A stretch of DNA of 64,000 bases. Source: Micromonospora vinacea (lineage in GTDB: Bacteria; Actinomycetota; Actinomycetes; Mycobacteriales; Micromonosporaceae). Positions 44,638-53,515 of this stretch are shown here, in pieces. How positions within the stretch are numbered: position 1 is the first letter of the stretch; every line of letters starts with the position of its first letter. The notes under the pieces were generated by a model, which was not told the DNA's origin, searched no databases, and saw nothing but the letters and a program-made list of their open reading frames with translations. The position numbers and the translations under genes are program-made. The stretch spans positions 3,534,001-3,598,000 of the forward strand of contig NZ_JADOTY010000001.1 in NCBI RefSeq assembly GCF_015751785.1, written 5' to 3'.

Positions 44638-45557
44638 CAGGCGACACGGTCGGCACTGTCGTCGCGGTGGTCGGCCCGACGGCGGCCGGCAAGTCGGCGC
44701 TGAGCATCGCGTTGGCGCACGCCCTAGACGGGGAGGTAGTCAACGCCGACTCGATGCAGCTCTACCGGGGCATGGACATCGGCACCGCCAAGCTGACCCT
44801 CGCCGAGCGGGACGGGGTGCCGCATCACCTGCTGGACATCTGGGAGGTCACCGAGCCGGCGAGCGTCGCGGAGTACCAGCGGCTGGCCCGCGCGGCGGTG
44901 GACGACATCCTGTCCCGGGGGCGGGTGCCGCTGCTGGTCGGAGGCTCCGGGCTGTACGTGCGGGCGGTGCTGGAGCGCTTCGAGTTCCCCGGCACCGACG
45001 CGGCGCTGCGGGAGCGGCTGGAACGGGAGTTGGCCGAGGTCGGTCCGGCCCCGCTGTACGCGCGGCTGCGCGCCGCCGACCCGGTCGCCGCCGAGGGCAT
45101 CCTGCCCGGCAACGGTCGGCGGATCGTGCGGGCCCTGGAGGTGATCGAGCTCACCGGAGCGCCGTTCGCCGCGTCGTTGCCGCAGCCCACGCCGTACTAC
45201 CCGTCGGTGCAGCTCGGCGTCGACCTGGACACCGCCGTGCTGGACGAGCGGATCGCGCTGCGGGTCGACCGCATGTGGGCCGACGGTCTGGTGCCGGAGA
45301 CCCGGGAGTTGGTCGCACGCGGGCTGCCGGAGGGGCGGACGGCGAGCCGGGCGCTGGGCTACCAGCAGGTGCTGCGCCTGCTCGCCGGTGAGCTGACCGA
45401 GGCGCAGGCGCACGACGAGACGGTCCGGGCCACCCGGCGCTTCGTCCGCCGGCAGCGGTCCTGGTTCCGGCGTGACCCGCGGATCCACTGGCTGGACTCG
45501 ACGACCCCGGACCTGATCGGGGCCGCCCTGCGTCTGGTGCCGGCCGCTGCGCGATGA
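44634..45557 (+). CDS. miaA: tRNA dimethylallyltransferase MiaA
   Basis: Transfers the dimethylallyl group to A37 of tRNAs reading UNN codons; substrate supplier for MiaB (37067). 307 residues. P-loop GPTAAGKSAL, NADSMQLYRGMDIGTAKL, the VPHHLLDIWEV segment, LLVGGSGLYVRAVLE and the swinging-domain stretch LGYQQVLRLLAGELTEAQA are as expected. GTG 44634 overlaps the upstream stop; a longer in-frame reading lacks support. dapF starts 7 nt downstream. Confidence 0.95.
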   Translation: MTGDTVGTVVAVVGPTAAGKSALSIALAHALDGEVVNADSMQLYRGMDIGTAKLTLAERDGVPHHLLDIWEVTEPASVAEYQRLARAAVDDILSRGRVPLLVGGSGLYVRAVLERFEFPGTDAALRERLERELAEVGPAPLYARLRAADPVAAEGILPGNGRRIVRALEVIELTGAPFAASLPQPTPYYPSVQLGVDLDTAVLDERIALRVDRMWADGLVPETRELVARGLPEGRTASRALGYQQVLRLLAGELTEAQAHDETVRATRRFVRRQRSWFRRDPRIHWLDSTTPDLIGAALRLVPAAAR

Positions 45558-45564
45558 TGGGGGA

Positions 45565-46416
45565 GTGGAGTTCACCAAGGGCCACGGCACCGGCAACGAC
45601 TTCGTCCTCCTTCCCGACCCGGACGGTCAGCTCGACCTGACTCCTGGGCTGGTCGCGGCGCTCTGTGACCGGCGTCGGGGCATCGGCGCGGACGGCGTCC
45701 TGCGGGTGGTCCGCGCGGCCAAGCACCCGGACGGCGCGGGCATGGCCGGCGAGGCCGAGTGGTTCATGGACTACTGGAACGCCGACGGCTCGTTCGCCGA
45801 GATGTGCGGCAACGGCGCCCGGGTGTTCGTGCGCTACCTGCTCGACACCGGCCTGGCCACGCCCGCCGGCGCGGCGCTGCCGGTGGCCACCCGGGCGGGC
45901 GTCGTGCGCGCGCTGGTCGAGGGCGACGCCGTGTCAGTGGAGATGCGCCGACCCCGGGTGTACGACAGTTCCGCCGCCACCCTCGGCGGGCTGACCCTGA
46001 CCGGTGCGGTGGTGGACGTCGGTAACCCGCATCTGGTCTGCGTGCTGCCGGCCGGCGTGGAGTTGTCGGCGCTGGACCTGACCGTCGCGCCGGGGTTCGA
46101 TCCGGCGGTCTTCCCGAGCGGGGTGAACGTGGAGTTCATCGTGGCGGGCGACCCGGTCGACGGCACCGACGAACATTCCCTGATGCGGGTGTACGAGCGC
46201 GGCAGCGCCGAGACCCTGTCCTGCGGTACCGGTGCCTGCGCGGTGGGCGCGGTGGCGCTGCGCGACGCCGGCCGGGACACCGGCGTGGTAGCCGTGGACG
46301 TGCCCGGCGGCCGCCTCACGGTGACTGTCACGTCGGACTCCTGCTGGCTCTCCGGCCCAGCCGTCCTGGTGGCCACGGGCGAGGTCGATCTCTCCACCCT
46401 GCCCGCCAACGTCTGA
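45565..46416 (+). CDS. dapF: diaminopimelate epimerase DapF
   Basis: Converts LL- to meso-diaminopimelate for lysine and peptidoglycan synthesis. 283 residues. The two catalytic cysteines lie in AEMCGNGARVFVRYL and TLSCGTGACAVG; KGHGTGNDFVLLPD at the start and VDVGNPHLVCVL complete the family pattern. GTG 45565 has GGGGGA adjacent. It is the last gene of the extradiol-miaA-dapF operon and is followed by a large inverted repeat. Confidence 0.95.
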   Translation: MEFTKGHGTGNDFVLLPDPDGQLDLTPGLVAALCDRRRGIGADGVLRVVRAAKHPDGAGMAGEAEWFMDYWNADGSFAEMCGNGARVFVRYLLDTGLATPAGAALPVATRAGVVRALVEGDAVSVEMRRPRVYDSSAATLGGLTLTGAVVDVGNPHLVCVLPAGVELSALDLTVAPGFDPAVFPSGVNVEFIVAGDPVDGTDEHSLMRVYERGSAETLSCGTGACAVGAVALRDAGRDTGVVAVDVPGGRLTVTVTSDSCWLSGPAVLVATGEVDLSTLPANV

Positions 46417-46483
46417 CGCCGCGCTGTCTGCGCTGTCTGTCTGTGCGCGCTGTGCGCGCGTCGGCCGGCCGTCTGCCGCTGGC

Positions 46484-46570
46484 GTCCTTTGCTCTGCTTC
46501 AGCCCGCGAAACACCCGGTGTCCGGTAGTCGGACACGGGCCGTTTCCTTGGTTGAAGCAGAGCAAAGGAC
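46484..46570. repeat. long two-tiered inverted repeat between dapF and malic enzyme
   Basis: Outer arms of 21 nt (GTCCTTTGCTCTGCTTCAGCC, read as 46484-46503 plus one base, and its near-perfect complement 46550-46570) enclose an inner stem CCCGGTGTCCG / CGGACACGGG. Total 87 nt. It lies between convergent genes and could terminate both. Confidence 0.7.
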
Positions 46571-46638
46571 GGGAGACGACCTGTTCGCCCGGCCGTTCCG
46601 CGGCTCGCGGTGTCACACGCGGATGCCGGGCCTGTTCG

Positions 46639-48105
<1,467 letters not shown>

Positions 48106-48288
48106 GGGATCCCTCCGTAACGGCTGTGCGACCGTTCGGCCGCCGCCCGCATTTCTACCGGGTTGTCGCGGCCGACCAGCATTCGCCCCCACTTTTGGCG
48201 ACCTTCACCATGGGCATATAGCAGGTGCGTTCGGCGTTGTGTCATGTCAGGATTACGTTCTACTTATCAAAACGGACAGGAGAACCGC

Positions 48289-49743
48289 TTGCGAGACCAG
48301 GAGAGCTTTGTCCCCGTCGAGGACGAGCTCGACGACGTCACCACCGGCGAGATGGAGCTGTCAGAGCGGCAGTCCCTTCGACGCGTCCCGGGCCTGTCGA
48401 CCGAGCTCACCGACGTCACCGAGGTGGAATACCGCCAGCTGCGGCTGGAGCGGGTCGTCCTGGTGGGCGTCTGGACCGAAGGCACAGTCACCGACGCGGA
48501 AAACTCGCTGACCGAGCTCGCCGCGCTGGCCGAGACCGCCGGTTCGCAGGTGCTCGAAGGGCTCATTCAGCGTCGTACCCGACCCGACCCGGCCACGTAC
48601 ATCGGCCGCGGCAAGGTCGACGACCTCGGTGCGGTGGTGCTCTCCACCGGCGCCGACACCGTCATCTGTGACGGTGAGTTGTCCCCGTCGCAGTTGCGCA
48701 ACCTGGAGCAGCGCACCAAGGTCAAGGTCGTCGACCGCACGGCGCTGATCCTCGACATCTTCGCCCAGCACGCCAAGAGCAAGGAAGGTAAGGCGCAGGT
48801 CGAGCTGGCCCAGCTCGAATACCTGCTGCCCCGACTGCGCGGTTGGGGTGAGACGCTCTCCCGGCAGACCGGTGGTTCCGGCCGGGGCGGCGGCGCCGGC
48901 GGCGGTGTGGGTGTTCGTGGTCCCGGTGAGACAAAGCTGGAGACCGACCGGCGACGCATCCGTCACCGCATCTCCCGGCTGCGTCGCGAGATCAAGAGCA
49001 TGAAGACGGTACGCGTGACCAAGCGCGCCCGGCGTTCCCGCAACGCCGTTCCCGCGGTGGCCATCGCCGGCTACACCAACGCCGGCAAGTCCAGCCTGCT
49101 CAACCGCCTGACCGGCGCGGGCGTGCTGGTGGAGAACGCTCTGTTCGCCACGCTGGACCCGACGACCCGCAAGGCCACCGCCTCGGACGGGCGGCTCTAC
49201 ACCCTCTCCGACACTGTCGGCTTCGTCCGGCACCTGCCGCACCAGATCGTCGAGGCGTTCCGCTCGACGCTGGAGGAGGTCGCGGAGGCGGATCTGGTGG
49301 TGCACGTCGTCGACGGCACCCACCCGGATCCGGAGGAGCAGGTCCGGGCGGTTCACGCGGTGCTCGCCGAGGTCAGCGCGGACCGGCTCCCCGAGCTGTT
49401 GGTGGTCAACAAGACCGACGCGGCCGACGAGGACACTCTGCTGCGGCTCAAGCGGCTCTGGCCGGACGCGATCTTCGTTTCCGCGTACTCCGGGCGGGGC
49501 ATGGACGAGCTGCGCGCGGCGATCGAGGAGCGGCTGCCCAGCCCGGCCGTGGAGGTCCGGGCCGTGCTGCCGTACGACCGGGGTGACCTGGTTGCTCGGG
49601 CGCACCGCACGGGTGAGGTGCTCAGCACGTCGCACCTGCCGGAGGGCACCCTGGTGCACGTCCGCGTCGGTGCGGAGCTGGCGGCGGAGTTGGCGGCGTT
49701 CGACGTGGAGCGGCAGGGGCAGGCGGCCGGCAGCCGGTCCTGA
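48289..49743 (+). CDS. hflX: GTPase HflX
   Basis: Ribosome-associated GTPase that splits stalled or stressed 70S ribosomes. 484 residues. The N-terminal HflX domain (YIGRGKVDDLGAVV; LILDIFAQHAKSKEGKAQVELAQLEYLLPRL) is followed by a Gly-rich linker (GGSGRGGGAGGGVGVRGPGE) and the G domain with GYTNAGKSS (G1), DTVGFVRHLP (G3) and NKTD (G4). The TTG at 48289 is preferred, as AGGAG lies 6 nt upstream; an in-frame ATG at 48244 is the alternative. Confidence 0.92.
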   Translation: MRDQESFVPVEDELDDVTTGEMELSERQSLRRVPGLSTELTDVTEVEYRQLRLERVVLVGVWTEGTVTDAENSLTELAALAETAGSQVLEGLIQRRTRPDPATYIGRGKVDDLGAVVLSTGADTVICDGELSPSQLRNLEQRTKVKVVDRTALILDIFAQHAKSKEGKAQVELAQLEYLLPRLRGWGETLSRQTGGSGRGGGAGGGVGVRGPGETKLETDRRRIRHRISRLRREIKSMKTVRVTKRARRSRNAVPAVAIAGYTNAGKSSLLNRLTGAGVLVENALFATLDPTTRKATASDGRLYTLSDTVGFVRHLPHQIVEAFRSTLEEVAEADLVVHVVDGTHPDPEEQVRAVHAVLAEVSADRLPELLVVNKTDAADEDTLLRLKRLWPDAIFVSAYSGRGMDELRAAIEERLPSPAVEVRAVLPYDRGDLVARAHRTGEVLSTSHLPEGTLVHVRVGAELAAELAAFDVERQGQAAGSRS

Positions 49744-49793
49744 GCGGCCACGGCGTCATCCATCGGAAACGCGTGGCATGCGACACTGGCCGA

Positions 49794-51548
49794 ATGCGCC
49801 GCGTTGTTTCCTCGGTCACGGTTGCCCTCGGCCTGCTCGGGGCAACCGTGGCGCTCGCCGGAGTCGCCGTGGCGGCTCCCGCTCCCGGGTCGTCCGAGCC
49901 GCCCGCCGCCACTCCCGGCAAGAAGCGCTGCACGATCACCGATGAGCGCCTGCGGGAGCTGTCCGGGCTGGTTGCCACCAAGAGCGGCTTCATCGTCGTC
50001 AACGACGGCACCGAGGACGCGGCACGCAAGCGGGTCTTCTTCCTGGACAGCAAGTGCAAGATCTCGAAGGAGCCGGTCCGCTACTCGGGGCAGGGTCCGT
50101 TCGACACCGAGGATCTCGCCCTGTCCAAGGACGGCAAAACCCTCTGGATCGCCGACACCGGTGACAACCCCGACTCGAAGGAGCGCCGCAGCCGCGTCGC
50201 GCTCTGGTCGATGCCGGTCACCGGCGCCAGGCAGCCGACGCTGCATCGGCTCGCCTACCCCGAGGCCAAACCGCACGACGCCGAGGCGCTGCTCATCGGC
50301 GACGACGGAAAACCGCTGATCATCACCAAGGTGACCAGCGGAAAAGCCGAGATCTACACGCCGTCGGCCGCCCTGAAGACCGGTGACACCGACCCGGTGC
50401 CGATGCGTAAGGCCGGCGAGATCACGCTGCCGAAGACCCAGACGGAGAACACCCTCAACACGTTCGGCCGGATCGCCATCACCGGCGCGTCCCGGGCACC
50501 GGACGGCTCCCGGGTGGTCCTTCGCACCTACGCGGACGCCTTCGAGTTCGACGTGAGCGGTGGCGACATCGTGGGCGCGCTCACCAGCGGCAAGCCGCGG
50601 GTGACGCCGTTGGCCGACCCGTTCGGCGAGGCCATCAGCTACACCTCGGACGGGAAGTCGTTCCTCACCGTCTCCGACGCGGGCCGGTTCACCGAAGACG
50701 AGCCGCTCGACATCCTCAGCTACGCCCCGTCCAGTTCGACCGCCGTGCCCCTGGGGCCGGAGGAGGGCGGCAAGCCGGCCGCCTCGAAATCCTGGACCGA
50801 CGGGCTGAGCCTCGACGACATCACGTACCTGGTCGGGGCGGTCGGGCTGATCGGCCTGCTGTTGGTGGCCGCCGGCATCTTCGGCATCGTCCGCGCGCGC
50901 CGTCGGCCGCCGACCGCTGACGAGTCCGACACGTCGGACCCGGATGGCGAGCCGTTCGGCCCGCGCGCGGGTCGTGCCGTCGACGGCTTCCCGGCCGACG
51001 ACGATTTCAGGGGTGGTGTCTACGGGGGCGGCGCTCCGGCCGGCGGTGCGGTCTACGGCGGTGGTGCGGGCCGCGGCGGCCCGGCCCCGGCGGGTGGTGC
51101 CGTGTACGGCGGTGGCGGCCGGCCGGCCTCGGGTGGCGGCGGCTACGGTGCGGCGCGACCGGACGGCGGCGGTGCCGGTGTCTACGGCGGCGGACGTCCC
51201 CCGGCCAGTGGCGCGGGACGTCCCCCGGCAGGTGGCGGTCGTCCGCCGGCTGGTGGCGCCGCTCGTCCTCCGGTCAGTGGTGGCGGTCGTCCGCCGGCTG
51301 GTGGCGCCGGTCGCCCGCAGGGTGGCGGCGGTGGTCGTCCCCCGGCCGGTGGCGGTGGCCGTGCTGGCGGCGGCGTGTACGGCGCCGACGGCGTTCAGCC
51401 CGGTCGCGCGGAGCCGCCCCGGCGGGGTGGGCAGGAGCCCGACTACCGGGGCCAGCGGCCCGGTCGGCGACGTGACGACGACGCGCCCATCGACCCGTAC
51501 GGGCAGTATCCCGGGGGCGGTCGTGGTCCCCGGGGCGACCGTTACTGA
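49794..51548 (+). CDS. secreted/membrane-anchored protein with Gly-Pro-Arg-rich tail
   Basis: A 584-residue protein. Residues 1-28 are a signal peptide (VTVALGLLGATVALAGVAVAAP). Residues about 45-320 form an extracellular domain with repeated DG/TEDLALSKDGKTLWIADTGDNPDS-type strands suggesting a beta-propeller. A single membrane helix lies at about 343-365 (YLVGAVGLIGLLLVAAGIFGIV), then a basic stop-transfer and a 215-residue cytoplasmic tail of repeated RPPAGGG/VYGGG units. ATG 49794 follows GACACT-N6, so a leaderless mRNA is possible. No function is recognised. Confidence 0.7.
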   Translation: MRRVVSSVTVALGLLGATVALAGVAVAAPAPGSSEPPAATPGKKRCTITDERLRELSGLVATKSGFIVVNDGTEDAARKRVFFLDSKCKISKEPVRYSGQGPFDTEDLALSKDGKTLWIADTGDNPDSKERRSRVALWSMPVTGARQPTLHRLAYPEAKPHDAEALLIGDDGKPLIITKVTSGKAEIYTPSAALKTGDTDPVPMRKAGEITLPKTQTENTLNTFGRIAITGASRAPDGSRVVLRTYADAFEFDVSGGDIVGALTSGKPRVTPLADPFGEAISYTSDGKSFLTVSDAGRFTEDEPLDILSYAPSSSTAVPLGPEEGGKPAASKSWTDGLSLDDITYLVGAVGLIGLLLVAAGIFGIVRARRRPPTADESDTSDPDGEPFGPRAGRAVDGFPADDDFRGGVYGGGAPAGGAVYGGGAGRGGPAPAGGAVYGGGGRPASGGGGYGAARPDGGGAGVYGGGRPPASGAGRPPAGGGRPPAGGAARPPVSGGGRPPAGGAGRPQGGGGGRPPAGGGGRAGGGVYGADGVQPGRAEPPRRGGQEPDYRGQRPGRRRDDDAPIDPYGQYPGGGRGPRGDRY

Positions 51549-51559
51549 TCGACGCTGAG

Positions 51560-51597
51560 GCGCTCACCTGCCCCGGGCGAGCGGTGCGGGTGAGCGC
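51560..51597. terminator. hairpin between convergent genes at 51.6 kb
   Basis: A 9-bp stem GCGCTCACC / GGTGAGCGC with a 20-nt loop that can itself pair in part. It lies between the Gly-rich protein gene and lexA. Confidence 0.5.
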
Positions 51598-51621
51598 TGT
51601 CGGCACCCACCCGCCGATCGG

Positions 51622-52407
51622 TCAGATCCGCCGTAGCACCGCCACGACCCGGCCCATGATGGTGGCGTCATCACCGGGGATCGGGTCGAAGGCCGGGTTC
51701 TGGGGCATCAGCCAGACGTGCCCGTCGCGCCGCCGGTAGGTCTTCACTGTCGCCTCGCCGTCGAGCATGGCGGCCACGATCTCGCCGGAGTCGGCGGTCG
51801 GCTGCTGCCGGACGACCACCCAGTCGCCGTCGCAGATCGCCGCGTCGAGCATCGAGTCGCCCTTGACCTGGAGCATGAAGACCTCGCCCTCACCCACCAG
51901 CTCGCGGGGGAGCGGGAAGATGTCCTCCACGGCCTGCTCGGCGAGGATCGGCCCACCCGCTGCGATCCGACCGAGCATCGGCACGTACGCCGGGGTGGGT
52001 CGCTGTGCCCTCGACAGCTCGTCGTCGATCGCCTCGCTGGGGGCGCGCACGTCCACCGCGCGCGGCCGGTTCGGGTCGCGGCGCAGGAAGCCCTTCTTCT
52101 CCAACTCCTTGAGCTGGTAGGCGACGCTGGACGGCGACACCAGGCCGACCGCCTCGCCGATCTCGCGCACGCTCGGCGGGTAGCCGTGTCGTTCCACCCA
52201 GTTGCGGATGAACTCCAGGATGCGGCGCTGGCGGGCGGTCAGGTCGACCGTCGCCGGGTCGGGGAAGGTGCTGACCACCGGGGTGACCGCGCGCACGGCG
52301 GGCTGGCCCGTCCGGCTCCGCGCGGCGCTGCGGCGTCGGGTGGCCGGGGGGCCCGCCTCGGTGATCTGCTGCGGGCTCTTCGGCCGGCTGGCCCGGTCCT
52401 CGGTCAC
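51622..52407 (-). CDS. lexA: LexA SOS repressor
   Basis: SOS regulon repressor, cleaved with help from RecA. 261 residues. A 50-residue disordered N-terminal extension precedes the winged helix ([34 protein letters not shown]). The S24 domain has the scissile bond A150-G151 (RIAAGGP), catalytic S185 (KGDSM) and K222 (ATVKTY). GTG 52407 is the start. Two LexA boxes lie upstream, so it is autoregulated. Confidence 0.95.
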   Translation of the reverse strand: MTEDRASRPKSPQQITEAGPPATRRRSAARSRTGQPAVRAVTPVVSTFPDPATVDLTARQRRILEFIRNWVERHGYPPSVREIGEAVGLVSPSSVAYQLKELEKKGFLRRDPNRPRAVDVRAPSEAIDDELSRAQRPTPAYVPMLGRIAAGGPILAEQAVEDIFPLPRELVGEGEVFMLQVKGDSMLDAAICDGDWVVVRQQPTADSGEIVAAMLDGEATVKTYRRRDGHVWLMPQNPAFDPIPGDDATIMGRVVAVLRRI

Positions 52408-52504
52408 GTCCGTCCTCCCTGGTCGGCGCTGGGTGCCTCGTCGGCTCGTGGTGCGTGCGGTGGTGCCACGTTGTTCATGACCGTATAGGTGAGATCAGTC
52501 ATTT

Positions 52505-52520
52505 TCAAACATCTGTACGA
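52505..52520. promoter_or_regulatory. LexA box 1 upstream of lexA
   Basis: TCAAACATCTGTACGA, read on the minus strand TCGTACAGATGTTTGA, fits the actinobacterial LexA operator TCGNAC-N4-GTTYGA. Confidence 0.75.
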
Positions 52521-52557
52521 CCTCTCACCGGCGTGTCGGGGTGAAAAAGCACTCCGG

Positions 52558-52574
52558 TCGTACGGATGTTCTGA
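52558..52574. promoter_or_regulatory. LexA box 2 upstream of lexA
   Basis: TCGTACGGATGTTCTGA, a second LexA-type palindrome 53 nt from the first, about 150 nt upstream of the lexA start. Confidence 0.7.
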
Positions 52575-52772
52575 TAAATGGTACGTCAGGTAGCACTGGT
52601 GTTCGATCGTCGACCGTTTTCCGGCCGGATCCGGCCGGCTGGCCGGTAACCCGGGCGGGGTCGTGACGTTGGGTCTTCGGGCGTTGTGCGGGGCATGGAT
52701 GACCGGATGGTCCGTGACGCGCCGGACACGCCGGCCAACTTGACCCGGCTTCCCCGGCGACATACGGTCGAC

Positions 52773-52788
52773 CCCTAGATGTAGTAGT
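52773..52788. promoter_or_regulatory. candidate NrdR box upstream of nrdR-nrdJ
   Basis: CCTAGATGTAGTAGTG resembles half to two thirds of the NrdR box (ACACWAYATMTWGWGT, read on the opposite strand as CACTACTACATCTAGG). NrdR boxes normally occur in pairs; no clear second copy is seen. The rest of the 540-nt lexA-nrdR gap shows nothing beyond the two LexA boxes and an ordinary ribosome binding site. Confidence 0.35.
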
Positions 52789-52947
52789 GACACGGGCGTA
52801 AGTTGCCTACAGGTTGGGTCTGACTACCGACCGCACTCCCGTAACGTCGATCACGACGGGCGTCATCCGAGGATGGCACCGTCGCGGTGAGGCGTGCCCG
52901 GGGGTGTCCGGTGTGCTCGCAGTTGATCATTTATTAGGAGGTGGGCG

Positions 52948-53448
52948 ATGCGGTGTCCGTACTGCCGGCACGCTGACTCCCGGGTGGTCGACTCGCGGGA
53001 GGCCGACGACGGCCAGCTCATCCGACGGCGGCGTTCCTGCCCGGAGTGCGGCAAGCGGTTCACCACCGTCGAGGAGGCGGTCCTCGCTGTCGTCAAGCGC
53101 AGCGGGGTGACCGAGCCGTTCAGTCGCACGAAGATCATCGGCGGGGTGCGTAAGGCGTGCCAGGGCCGGCCGGTGGACGACGACTCACTCGCGCTGCTCG
53201 CGCAGCGGGTGGAGGAGACCGTCCGGGCCAAGGGGGCCGCCGAGATCCCCAGCCACGACGTGGGCCTGGCGATCCTGGGTCCGCTACGCGACCTGGACGA
53301 GATCGCCTACCTGCGGTTCGCCAGCGTCTACCGCTCGTTCGACTCGCTCGCCGACTTCGAGCGCGAGATCGAGACGTTGCGGGCCGCGGCGCGAGCCCGG
53401 GAGCAGGGCCGGGCCGATGCGGTTGAGGCCGCCGGCCGTACCAGCTGA
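52948..53448 (+). CDS. nrdR: transcriptional repressor NrdR
   Basis: Nucleotide-sensing repressor of ribonucleotide reductase genes. 166 residues. An N-terminal zinc ribbon ([35 protein letters not shown]; four cysteines) is followed by an ATP-cone ([47 protein letters not shown]). ATG 52948 follows AGGAGGTGGGC. nrdJ, its target, follows 67 nt downstream. Confidence 0.95.
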   Translation: MRCPYCRHADSRVVDSREADDGQLIRRRRSCPECGKRFTTVEEAVLAVVKRSGVTEPFSRTKIIGGVRKACQGRPVDDDSLALLAQRVEETVRAKGAAEIPSHDVGLAILGPLRDLDEIAYLRFASVYRSFDSLADFEREIETLRAAARAREQGRADAVEAAGRTS

Positions 53449-53515
53449 GTCTTCACAGTTTTTCGAGAGATTGGGACGCGCGGTGGGGCACCGCGCAGAC
53501 GAGGGGGGCGACGGC

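Noticed and set aside
46423..46462. short CTGTCTG/TGCGCGC tandem-like run as a functional repeat
   Set aside because: Short, irregular and of simple composition; no evidence of function apart from lying between convergent genes.
51020..51400. CRISPR-like repeat array in the Gly-Pro-Arg coding tail
   Set aside because: The repeats are short, in frame, degenerate and encode RPPAGG units; there are no constant repeats with unique spacers.
52408..52947. cobalamin riboswitch before nrdR-nrdJ
   Set aside because: No B12 box or the expected long conserved fold is visible; only LexA boxes, a partial NrdR site and a normal ribosome binding site.
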